Shown here piece by piece: positions 1-7,162 of a stretch of DNA of 64,000 bases. Source of the stretch: Proteiniphilum acetatigenes DSM 18083 (GTDB lineage: Bacteria > Bacteroidota > Bacteroidia > Bacteroidales > Dysgonomonadaceae); NCBI RefSeq assembly GCF_000380985.1, contig NZ_KB905694.1:186001-250000 (forward strand), written 5' to 3'. Under the pieces are notes generated by a model. It worked only from the letters and a program-made list of their open reading frames with translations. It searched no databases and had not been told where the DNA came from. Position numbers and translations under genes: made by a program. Numbering within the stretch: position 1 is the first letter of the stretch; each line of letters opens with the position of its first letter.

Positions 1-267
1 AATTTTATCCCTGATTCTCTGGCATTCGTACCTTATGGAAACGGAGCTAAATTCGAAATGGGAGTCGATTCACTGATCACCGCATCGGGTTACCCCATCC
101 AGGTATTCGAAGCAAAAACTCACTACTCAGTTTATTTAGGAGATCTCGACAAGAGATTAGTGGATCAGAAAATCCAGGAAGTACTCGATCGTCCGGGTAA
201 CAGATATCCCGGCTTGCAGGTGGGTTCGCTTGAAATGGCTAACAATAACGCCGGTAACTGGGAATAA
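1..267 (+). CDS. C-terminal end of an unrecognised protein, cut by the window edge
   Basis: The reading frame is open from base 1 and ends with TAA at 265-267, leaving 88 residues. The in-frame ATG at 58 is internal, because sequence before it (residues such as PDSLAFVPYGNGAKFEM) reads as normal coding sequence. The end of the protein is Asn-rich (EMANNNAGNWE). I do not recognise the family and no catalytic motif is visible in this fragment. It lies 20 bp upstream of a DUF3822 gene on the same strand, so it may share its transcript. Confidence 0.7.
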   Translation, partial: NFIPDSLAFVPYGNGAKFEMGVDSLITASGYPIQVFEAKTHYSVYLGDLDKRLVDQKIQEVLDRPGNRYPGLQVGSLEMANNNAGNWE

Positions 268-287
268 CAGTTTCCCTATATCACAGT

Positions 288-1103
288 ATGTTCTTACCTG
301 AAAATATTGATCTGGCATATTCGGAAAGATACAATTTATCCATTCGGCTGTCGCCGAATGGATTTTCTTTTTGTATTTATTGTCCGGGTGACCCGTCTAT
401 TTTTCATTTTCAGGAAACCGGACTAAGTGGTAAACTCTCCTATATAGACAACATCAAAAAACTGATTTTTGACCTTGGTTTTTTTAGTCAGACATTCAAT
501 CAGGTAACAGTTACTGTCGTTTCTCCTTTTTATACGCTTGTTCCCGAAGCTTATTTTGAAAAGAAGCGGATTGAAGAGTTGTTCCGGTTCAATTTTCATG
601 AAACGAACGGTGTTATTCTTACAGATAGTCCTCTGGAAAATGATCTCCGGACTCTTTTCAATGTAGATGAAGAGGTACATTCATTCCTTTCACGGAATTT
701 ATGGAATCCTACATTCCACCACCACTCTTCTATTCTTACCCGTCTGTTCATATCTCATAGAGGTGATGAAACCGGAAAGTGTTGCTTCGCCGATTTTCAC
801 GACAAATATGTCACCATAGTTTGTTTCTCAGGAAACCGGCTGCTCTCTACAAATACGTTTCTGGCAACCGATCCTCATGACACTACTTATTTTATCGCAA
901 GCGTGTGGGAAAAACTCACTTTCGACCAGTCTACAGACAGGCTTTTTCTTTCCGGCGATATCGATTCCCAAAGAGCGACGATAGACCTGCTCAAAAAACT
1001 GATCCGATGGGTGGAGCAAATGGAATTGAGTCCGAAAGTGATATTGACAGAAGAGCAAAAAAGAATGCTTCCCACTGATATATTGGCTGCCTTATGCGTA
1101 TAA
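288..1103 (+). CDS. DUF3822 family protein
   Basis: 271-residue protein of the DUF3822 family, found in Bacteroidota typically next to rsmD, as here. The fold is thought to be actin/ASKHA-like, but the function is unknown. Visible support is overall length, the opening FLPENIDLAYSERYNLSIRL and the position directly before rsmD. There is no signal peptide or membrane segment, so it should be cytoplasmic. Its stop codon overlaps the rsmD start by 10 bp, which implies translational coupling. Family assignment rests on recall and synteny. Confidence 0.8.
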   Translation: MFLPENIDLAYSERYNLSIRLSPNGFSFCIYCPGDPSIFHFQETGLSGKLSYIDNIKKLIFDLGFFSQTFNQVTVTVVSPFYTLVPEAYFEKKRIEELFRFNFHETNGVILTDSPLENDLRTLFNVDEEVHSFLSRNLWNPTFHHHSSILTRLFISHRGDETGKCCFADFHDKYVTIVCFSGNRLLSTNTFLATDPHDTTYFIASVWEKLTFDQSTDRLFLSGDIDSQRATIDLLKKLIRWVEQMELSPKVILTEEQKRMLPTDILAALCV

Positions 1104-1627
1104 TCGGAGGAAAATACAAATCCAGACGTATTCAGGTTCCACCAAATCTGAAAGCCCGTCCTACGACTGATTTTGCCAAAGAAGGGCTTTTTAATGTCCT
1201 CAATAATCTTTTGGATTGGGAAGAAATAACCGCCTTAGATCTTTTTTCCGGAACAGGAAGTATTGCTTTTGAGTTGATTTCAAGAGGATGTACCTATGTA
1301 GTGAGCGTGGAACAGAATCAAAACCATTTTAATTTTATATACCGGGCACAGGAAAAACTCGAAGCAAAGGAATTGTTTCCTGTAAAAGCGGATGTGTTTA
1401 AATATCTGCAATCTCTGAAACAACAATTCGATTTTATTTTTGCCGACCCTCCTTATGACCTTCCCGACCTGGAAAAAATCCCCGAAATCATCCTCAATAA
1501 ACAATTGGTCAAAGAGGGAGGATTCTTTGTCATGGAACACTCCAAAAACCATCACTTCTCACACCTCCCGCATTTCAAAGAAGAGCGGAAGTACGGGAAT
1601 GTGCATTTTTCCTTTTTTGAATTTTAG
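1094..1627 (+). CDS. rsmD: 16S rRNA (guanine(966)-N(2))-methyltransferase RsmD
   Basis: SAM-dependent methyltransferase that modifies G966 of 16S rRNA in the small ribosomal subunit. The 177 residues match the usual family length (about 180). The N-terminus MRIIGGKYKSRRI is diagnostic. The SAM-binding motif I is DLFSGTGS (residues 49-56), and the catalytic DPPY tetrad of N2/N6 amino-methylases is at 118-121. The gene starts 10 bp inside the DUF3822 gene, a gene order common in Bacteroidales. No anomalies are seen. Confidence 0.95.
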   Translation: MRIIGGKYKSRRIQVPPNLKARPTTDFAKEGLFNVLNNLLDWEEITALDLFSGTGSIAFELISRGCTYVVSVEQNQNHFNFIYRAQEKLEAKELFPVKADVFKYLQSLKQQFDFIFADPPYDLPDLEKIPEIILNKQLVKEGGFFVMEHSKNHHFSHLPHFKEERKYGNVHFSFFEF

Positions 1628-1695
1628 ATCCTGCTTTTTTCTATAAATCAGAGGGCATTTCCATCTCTCCGCATGGTTTCTACAAGAAAATAACG

Positions 1696-1703
1696 TATAT
1701 TTG
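1696..1703 (+). promoter_or_regulatory. Putative -7 box for mgtE
   Basis: TATATTTG matches the Bacteroidales -7 consensus TAnnTTTG and lies about 115 bp before mgtE. No clear -33 TTTG at the usual 19-21 bp spacing is seen, so this is a weaker call. Confidence 0.4.
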
Positions 1704-1817
1704 CCACAGTAAAGTAACAAATTGTCAAATGGACGAAGATTCCCGAAAATATAATAACAGTAATATCTTTGACCTGTAAGGGAATACCCTCCTTTCAGGC
1801 AAAGCAGAAAGGAGAGT

Positions 1818-3161
1818 ATGATGACAGATACCCGAATCAATTTTCAGAGACTCATAAAAGAGAGGGCATGGACTACCCTGAAAACGGAACTCACTAAACT
1901 GGATGTTCCCGATATCACTTACCTTATTGAGCATAGTAACCAGCTCCACTCTATTATCTTATTCCGGCTGCTTCCAGGAGAAGAAGCAAAAGAGGTCTTC
2001 CGTGAACTCCATCCCGACAAACAGGGCGAAATTATCAACGGCCTGGCACATCATGCATCGCGTCTCACCGATCTCATGAATGATATGGATCCGGACGACC
2101 GCACAGCCCTATTTGAAGAGTTACCCGGAAAAATAGCCCAACAACTCATGCAATTGTTGAGTACGGAGAATCTGAAGAAAACCACACAACTGCTCGGATA
2201 TCCGGAAGAAAGCATCGGGCGGTTGATGACGCCTCAGTATGTAGCGGTGAAATTACACTTCACCGTGGCAGAGACATTGCAACATATCCGCCGCTACGGG
2301 AAGGAATCTGAAACATTAGATGTAGTATATGTGGTAGATCAACACTGGAAATTGATCGACGATCTGCCTATCCGCGATATATTACTTGCAGGTCAGGATG
2401 AAAAGATAAAGGATTTGATTGACCACAAACTCGTGGTATTAAATGCCTTCGATGATCAGGAAACCGCTGTACAGATATTTAAGGATTATAATCGCGTAGC
2501 TTTACCCGTTGTGGACAGTACCAATACACTACTCGGTATCGTTACGATTGATGATATTTTCGATGTGGCAGAAGAAGAAGATACAGAAGACTTCCATAAA
2601 TTCGGTGCGATGCAGAATGCTGTCATCAATCCCGTGCTGGCTACTGTTTCATTTCTCTACAAGAAACGGGTAGGATGGCTAATGGTATTGGTGTTCATGA
2701 ATGTTTTCTCAGGATATGCCATGTCACAATTTGAAAATGTAATTGAAACGGTCGTCGCCCTGGTATTTTTTCTACCTCTACTGATAGACAGCGGAGGGAA
2801 TGCAGGATCACAATCCGCTACACTGATGATCCGTGCTCTGGCCATAGGAGATGTTCGCCGACAAGACTGGATACGGTTATTGAGTAAAGAGTTTGCAGTT
2901 TCATTACTCCTGGGTATAACTATGGCAACAGGAGTCTCACTCATCGCTATCTGGCGTGCACCAGATATCATTCCCGTGGTTGCTCTCACCATGCTTGCCA
3001 CAGTGATGGTTGGAAGTATGATAGGCATGCTGTTGCCTCTTATCTTTACCCGGATGAAGTTAGACCCTGCTACGGCCAGTGCACCCATGATCACCACTAT
3101 TTCCGATATAATGGGTGTACTCATCTATTTTTCTATGGCTAAATGGTTTTTCGGATTGTAA
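1818..3161 (+). CDS. mgtE: Magnesium transporter MgtE
   Basis: Inner-membrane Mg2+ channel. The 447 residues show the family layout: a cytosolic MgtE-N superhelical domain (about 20-130, with RLTDLMNDMDPDDRTALFEE), two CBS domains (about 135-255, with the LGIVTIDDIFDV signature), and a C-terminal membrane part of five helices starting near residue 280, with the DSGGNAGSQSATLMIRAL pore motif. Two ATG codons are adjacent (1818 and 1821). GGAG at 1811-1814 is better spaced from 1821, so the true start may be one codon later. It is monocistronic, with the TonB receptor gene 87 bp downstream having its own promoter box. No Mg2+ riboswitch is recognised in the leader. Confidence 0.95.
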   Translation: MMTDTRINFQRLIKERAWTTLKTELTKLDVPDITYLIEHSNQLHSIILFRLLPGEEAKEVFRELHPDKQGEIINGLAHHASRLTDLMNDMDPDDRTALFEELPGKIAQQLMQLLSTENLKKTTQLLGYPEESIGRLMTPQYVAVKLHFTVAETLQHIRRYGKESETLDVVYVVDQHWKLIDDLPIRDILLAGQDEKIKDLIDHKLVVLNAFDDQETAVQIFKDYNRVALPVVDSTNTLLGIVTIDDIFDVAEEEDTEDFHKFGAMQNAVINPVLATVSFLYKKRVGWLMVLVFMNVFSGYAMSQFENVIETVVALVFFLPLLIDSGGNAGSQSATLMIRALAIGDVRRQDWIRLLSKEFAVSLLLGITMATGVSLIAIWRAPDIIPVVALTMLATVMVGSMIGMLLPLIFTRMKLDPATASAPMITTISDIMGVLIYFSMAKWFFGL

Positions 3162-3212
3162 ATGCCATCCCTATTTTGATTATACAAACTTCCTACAAAC
3201 AAAAAATTGGAA

Positions 3213-3220
3213 TATCTTTG
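3213..3220 (+). promoter_or_regulatory. Putative -7 box for the TonB-dependent receptor gene
   Basis: TATCTTTG fits TAnnTTTG. It lies 28 bp before the start codon at 3249, followed by the usual AT-rich leader. No -33 element at standard spacing is visible. Confidence 0.45.
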
Positions 3221-3248
3221 CACCGCATTCTTATAAAATCAAATAAAT

Positions 3249-5291
3249 ATGCGTAAGAAACAATTGAACACGATGAAGGTATTTCGTTTCAAACGATTCA
3301 CCCGTAAGTCGTACAGCGTTTTCAACAGCCTGCACAAAGCGGTCACGATCGGCGTACTGTCCGGTTGTGCATTGATAAGCGCTCATGCGACATCGGTAGA
3401 ACCGGCGGAACGGACATATACCGAAACAACCACAGACTCCATTCCTCTGACAGAGTTGGATGAAGTGGTGGTTACCGCTTCAAAGATCGATCTGCCATTG
3501 AACCTGGCAGCCAAGCAGGTAACCGTTATTTCGAGACAGGAAATTGAGCGGGCACCCGTTCGCAGTATTGAAGACCTTTTGAATTATGTGGCTGGTGTAG
3601 ATATCCTGCAACGCGGACCGCACGGCGTACAGGCAGATATCTCCCTTCGCGGCGGGTCATTCGACCAGACAGCCATCCTGCTCAATGGTGTAAACCTCAC
3701 CAACCCCCACACAGGACATTACAGTTTTAACATTCCCATCAACCTTTCCGATATCGAACGCATCGAGATCGTACAGGGTCCCTCATCGTTGGTTTATGGA
3801 GCCAGCGCTTTTTCCGGCGGTGTAAATATCATCACCCGCAAAGACATGGAATCGAACGGTTTCGCCAAATTAGAGGGTGGTATGCACGGACTTTTCGGTG
3901 CTGAAGCAAGAGGTGCATATAAAACGGACGGTTCCCTGCATACTTTATCGGCAGGATACAAGCACTCCGACGGATATATCCGGAACAGTGACTATAATAT
4001 TGTGAATCTGCTTTGGCAAAGCCGCTTCGAGATCAACGGATCCAATCTCGATCTTCAGGCAGGATTGAATGATAAAAAACAGGGTGCCAACACGTTCTAT
4101 ACAGCCGCCTATCCCAACCAGTTCGACGATACTCGGGGCGTTTTTGCATCTATCCGCGGTGAGACCAACGGACGACTTAAATTCATCCCACATATCTACT
4201 GGAGCCGTCATTATGACGAATTCCAACTTATCCGGGAAGGCACTCCCGACGTGCCGGACTGGTACAAAGACCATAATTATCACCGGAGCGATGTTTTCGG
4301 TATGAATCTCAATATGCAATACGCCTCCCGATGGGGGATCACCGGTTTTGGAGGCGAGTTCCGCAACGAAGGTATTATGAGTAATGTGCTGGGGAAACCA
4401 ATGGAAGACACCATCGGAAAATATACCCATTCGGATAATCGCACCAATATCAGTTATTTCCTGGAGCACAACTTCATTTTCAACCAATTCACTCTCTCGG
4501 TAGGCGGTTTGCTGAACCATAATACGGCAGTAGTGAATAAATTCGACCTGTATCCTGCGCTGAATGCATCATACCGGCCTATGGAATCACTCAGGATTTA
4601 CGCTTCCTGGAACAAAGCCACCCGCATGCCCACTTTCACTGACCTCTATTATACAACCGCTACCCATATCGGTAATAGCAATCTTGAAGCCGAATTATCC
4701 GAAGCATTCGAGGCCGGCCTGAAATACAGCCGTCGTATTGTCAGAGGTAGTATTGCTGCTTTCTACATGAAAGGCAGGAATATGATCGACTGGGTAAAAC
4801 CATCTCCCGACGCACTGTGGGAGTCGAGGAACCATACAAAAATCAACACAAGAGGATTCGAAGCCACCATAGGTTTCAATTTGAAAGAGTGGTTCGGGAA
4901 TGGGCAGCCTTTCCAATCCTTCAACATGGGATATATGCATCTTCACCAGAATATGGTAGAGGACGAGTTGATATCCAATTATACTCTGAACCATCTTCGT
5001 CACAAATTCACTGCCGCTCTGCATCACGATGTGGCGAAAAACCTCACCCTGTCCTGGAATTTCCGTTGGCAGGAAAGAGCCGGTTCCTATGTACAGTATG
5101 TCGATTTGCGGCCCGGTGAACAGGTGGATTTCAAACCCTTCTCCCTACTGGATGTGAAGGCTAAATATAAGTTTCCCTGCGTAGATCTGTTTGTCAATGC
5201 AAACAATATCTTCAACACCACACATGTCGATTTCGGCAACATTCCCCAACCGGGATTCTGGTTGTCAGGCGGTGCGAGTATACAATTTTAA
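3249..5291 (+). CDS. TonB-dependent outer-membrane receptor (CirA/BtuB type)
   Basis: 680-residue TonB-dependent receptor for energised uptake across the outer membrane. The TonB box is DEVVVTAS (71-78). A plug domain follows (about 85-200, with ILLNGVNLTNPHTGHYSFNI and the VQGPSSLVYGASAFSGGVNI plug motif), then a 22-strand-type barrel ending in the aromatic-rich SIQF. It lacks the SusC-type carboxypeptidase-like N-domain, so it is a siderophore/vitamin-type receptor rather than SusC. The ligand cannot be told from sequence. The N-terminus is unusually long: a basic-aromatic stretch (FKRFTRKSYSVFNSLHK, about residues 13-30) precedes the hydrophobic core, like an extended signal peptide. A strong terminator follows at 5319. 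Confidence 0.92.
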   Translation: MRKKQLNTMKVFRFKRFTRKSYSVFNSLHKAVTIGVLSGCALISAHATSVEPAERTYTETTTDSIPLTELDEVVVTASKIDLPLNLAAKQVTVISRQEIERAPVRSIEDLLNYVAGVDILQRGPHGVQADISLRGGSFDQTAILLNGVNLTNPHTGHYSFNIPINLSDIERIEIVQGPSSLVYGASAFSGGVNIITRKDMESNGFAKLEGGMHGLFGAEARGAYKTDGSLHTLSAGYKHSDGYIRNSDYNIVNLLWQSRFEINGSNLDLQAGLNDKKQGANTFYTAAYPNQFDDTRGVFASIRGETNGRLKFIPHIYWSRHYDEFQLIREGTPDVPDWYKDHNYHRSDVFGMNLNMQYASRWGITGFGGEFRNEGIMSNVLGKPMEDTIGKYTHSDNRTNISYFLEHNFIFNQFTLSVGGLLNHNTAVVNKFDLYPALNASYRPMESLRIYASWNKATRMPTFTDLYYTTATHIGNSNLEAELSEAFEAGLKYSRRIVRGSIAAFYMKGRNMIDWVKPSPDALWESRNHTKINTRGFEATIGFNLKEWFGNGQPFQSFNMGYMHLHQNMVEDELISNYTLNHLRHKFTAALHHDVAKNLTLSWNFRWQERAGSYVQYVDLRPGEQVDFKPFSLLDVKAKYKFPCVDLFVNANNIFNTTHVDFGNIPQPGFWLSGGASIQF

Positions 5292-5318
5292 AAATTAATT
5301 CATTAACAATAAGAATGT

Positions 5319-5388
5319 AGCGTTGCTACAGGTAGATGGATAGCCTCCCTGTCATGTCAGGCTATTCAACCTGTGGCAGCGTTTTTTT
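5319..5388 (+). terminator. Rho-independent terminator after the TonB receptor gene
   Basis: Long hairpin: the left arm at about 5320-5346 (CGTTGCTACAGGT ... ATAGCCT) pairs with the right arm at 5359-5381 (AGGCTAT ... ACCTGTGGCAGCG). There are two G-U pairs and a small internal bulge, and the arm is followed directly by seven T residues. It begins about 28 bp after the receptor stop codon. Confidence 0.88.
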
Positions 5389-5423
5389 ATTTTGGCAAAG
5401 TAAGATCAAAATTGTATATTTAA

Positions 5424-5491
5424 ATAATATAAGATGTGCCTCGGAAAAACTCAAGCAAGCTTGGTTTTTCACTCGGTTTTCATTATATTTG
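5424..5491 (+). repeat. Dispersed promoter-carrying repeat, copy A
   Basis: 68-bp element closely matching the one before tpl (38531-38598): GATGYGCCTC core, then CTCAAGCAAGCTTGGTTTTTC, then CTTG-N20-TATATTTG (5460-5463 and 5484-5491), which is a full -33/-7 promoter. It sits 35 bp upstream of the gene at 5526 and almost certainly drives it. Related copies are at 35310-35474 and 42747-42820. Confidence 0.8.
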
Positions 5492-5525
5492 ACTTTTCAT
5501 CATTGTACGTTCAAACAGTATAAAT

Positions 5526-6422
5526 ATGTTCCAAAAATTAGTCGCAATTGAACCCGTCAGTTTAATTCCTTCTGCAGAGCAAGAATTGCATTCCTTTGCA
5601 AAGGAGGTGATCCTTTATCGTGACATACCTGATAATGATAACGAAATTGCGGCACGTATCGGAGACGCCGACGCAGTCTTGCTCAGTTACACTTCACACC
5701 TCGGAAAACCAGCTCTGGAACAATGCACGAATGTAAAATATATTGGCATGTGCTGTTCTCTCTATTCTCCTGAAAGCGCCAATGTAGATATCCATTACGC
5801 CAATAGCAGGGGAATCACCGTCACAGGCATTCGTGATTATGGAGATGAAGGCGTTGTAGAGTATGTGATCAGTGAGTTGGTGCGATGTCTGCACGGATTC
5901 GATCAGGAACCCTGGGACGGCATGGCACGGGAGATCACCGGACTCAAGGCAGGTATTATAGGGTTCGGCAAATCAGGAGGCATGATTGCAGATGCTCTCC
6001 GTTTCTTCGGAGCGGAGATATCCTATTTTGCCCGAGGAGAAAAAGAAAATGCCAAAACGAAAGGATACCGTTTCCTTACACTGGATGATTTACTCAACGA
6101 ATCGGAGGTGATATACTGCTGCCTCAACAGGAATACCGTATTATTACATGAGCCACAATTTGAAAAGCTGGGCAACAAAAAGATACTTTTCAATACCGGA
6201 CTCTCCCCTGCATGGGATGAAGCACCCTTCATTCAATGGCTCGAGGGAGAGAACCTTTGCTATTGCGACACGGTAGGCGCACTGGGTGGGGAACATCTTC
6301 TCAATCATCCAAAAGTACGCTGCATGAAAGTATCTTCCGGACGTACCCGACAGGCGTTCGACCGACTGAGTGAAAAGGTGCTCCTGAATCTCTCTGACTA
6401 CACAGGGATCAAAATACAATAG
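5526..6422 (+). CDS. NAD-binding 2-hydroxyacid dehydrogenase-like protein
   Basis: 298 residues with the two-domain layout of D-isomer 2-hydroxyacid dehydrogenases. The Rossmann motif is GFGKSG (146-151) after a short N-terminal catalytic half (AIEPVSLIPSAEQ, CTNVKYIGMCCSLYSP). The catalytic Arg normally found after the NxxRG-type segment and the usual C-terminal His of the family are not evident: the corresponding stretches read FNTGLSPAWDE and MKVSSGRTRQ. Substrate and even enzymatic activity are therefore uncertain. Homologues in Bacteroidales are often named dihydrofolate reductase, a label not supported by what is visible. Transcribed alone from promoter repeat copy A. Confidence 0.75.
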   Translation: MFQKLVAIEPVSLIPSAEQELHSFAKEVILYRDIPDNDNEIAARIGDADAVLLSYTSHLGKPALEQCTNVKYIGMCCSLYSPESANVDIHYANSRGITVTGIRDYGDEGVVEYVISELVRCLHGFDQEPWDGMAREITGLKAGIIGFGKSGGMIADALRFFGAEISYFARGEKENAKTKGYRFLTLDDLLNESEVIYCCLNRNTVLLHEPQFEKLGNKKILFNTGLSPAWDEAPFIQWLEGENLCYCDTVGALGGEHLLNHPKVRCMKVSSGRTRQAFDRLSEKVLLNLSDYTGIKIQ

Positions 6423-6559
6423 GAGAGTCGACTCCATTGTCACCCTCAACTCCTCAGGTCCTGCCGTCGCCAATAAAGTAGCAACAGCTATGTTAAGTCC
6501 GGTGAGAAAGATCAAAAGCAGATATCAGGTAGAGGTTATTCCGGTATTTTTTACTTATT

Positions 6560-7156
6560 TTGCATTTCTATTACTACGGGAGTTCTACCAAATTGTTGAA
6601 AAGAGAGAAAGATATTGCTTCAATTTATACCCTGTATGTGGACAATCTGTTCACGTATGGATGCTATTTAGGCTTTACAAGAGAGGTAGTAAAAGATGCC
6701 ATTCACGATATTTTTATAAAGATTACTACTGACAGTGATAAGTTGAACGACATATCCAATATCAAGTTCTACCTTTTCAGGTCACTGAAGAACAGGCTTC
6801 TGGATATCCATAAAAATCAAAGGGAGCATATTGGACTGGAAAATATAGATCTTCTGCGGGAAATACCTTTCAATATAGAAGTGAATGTGGAAGACCTGAT
6901 GATCGAAGAAGAGGAACAAATGCAGATAAAAACAGGAATTGAACAGATGCTCAATTCTCTCACCGACCGGCAACGTGAAATTATTTACCTCCGCTATGTA
7001 CAGGAATACGATTATGATCAAATTGCCGAATTACTCCACATTTCGGTACATGGATGTCGTAAATTGGTATCTAAAGCTATCCTCAGTCTCCGGGAGAAAT
7101 TCGGTATTTTTTTTCTTTTGGGTTATCAATCCTATTTTCTTCTTATCCTTAAATAA
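6560..7156 (+). CDS. ECF-type RNA polymerase sigma-70 factor
   Basis: Extracytoplasmic-function sigma factor of the Bacteroidota PUL type. Region 2 spans about residues 20-80 (YVDNLFTYGCYLGF, DAIHDIFIKI, YLFRSLKNRLLD). Region 4 spans about 130-180 (SLTDRQREIIYLRYVQEYDYDQIAELL, a helix-turn-helix). There is no ATG between the upstream in-frame stop (6530) and the conserved region, so the start must be TTG at 6560 or TTG at 6593/6596. A TTATTTTG box overlapping 6560 would favour the later start. It should pair with the FecR gene at 9132, but a convergent PNGase-like gene lies between them, its stop only 6 bp away. Confidence 0.9.
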   Translation: MHFYYYGSSTKLLKREKDIASIYTLYVDNLFTYGCYLGFTREVVKDAIHDIFIKITTDSDKLNDISNIKFYLFRSLKNRLLDIHKNQREHIGLENIDLLREIPFNIEVNVEDLMIEEEEQMQIKTGIEQMLNSLTDRQREIIYLRYVQEYDYDQIAELLHISVHGCRKLVSKAILSLREKFGIFFLLGYQSYFLLILK

Positions 7157-7162
7157 TTATAC

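Noticed and set aside
2657-3124. 155-residue open frame on the minus strand opposite mgtE
   Set aside because: It lies wholly inside the well-supported mgtE gene and its composition is that of a reverse-frame shadow; no family motif.
3945-4520. 191-residue open frame on the minus strand opposite the TonB receptor
   Set aside because: Shadow of the receptor gene; no start signal, promoter box or recognisable domain.
6430-6545. Coding-like stretch before the first sigma gene (frame reading DSIVTLNSSGPAVANKVATA)
   Set aside because: No start codon, no family match that I recognise, and the frame runs into the sigma gene in the wrong phase; probably chance.
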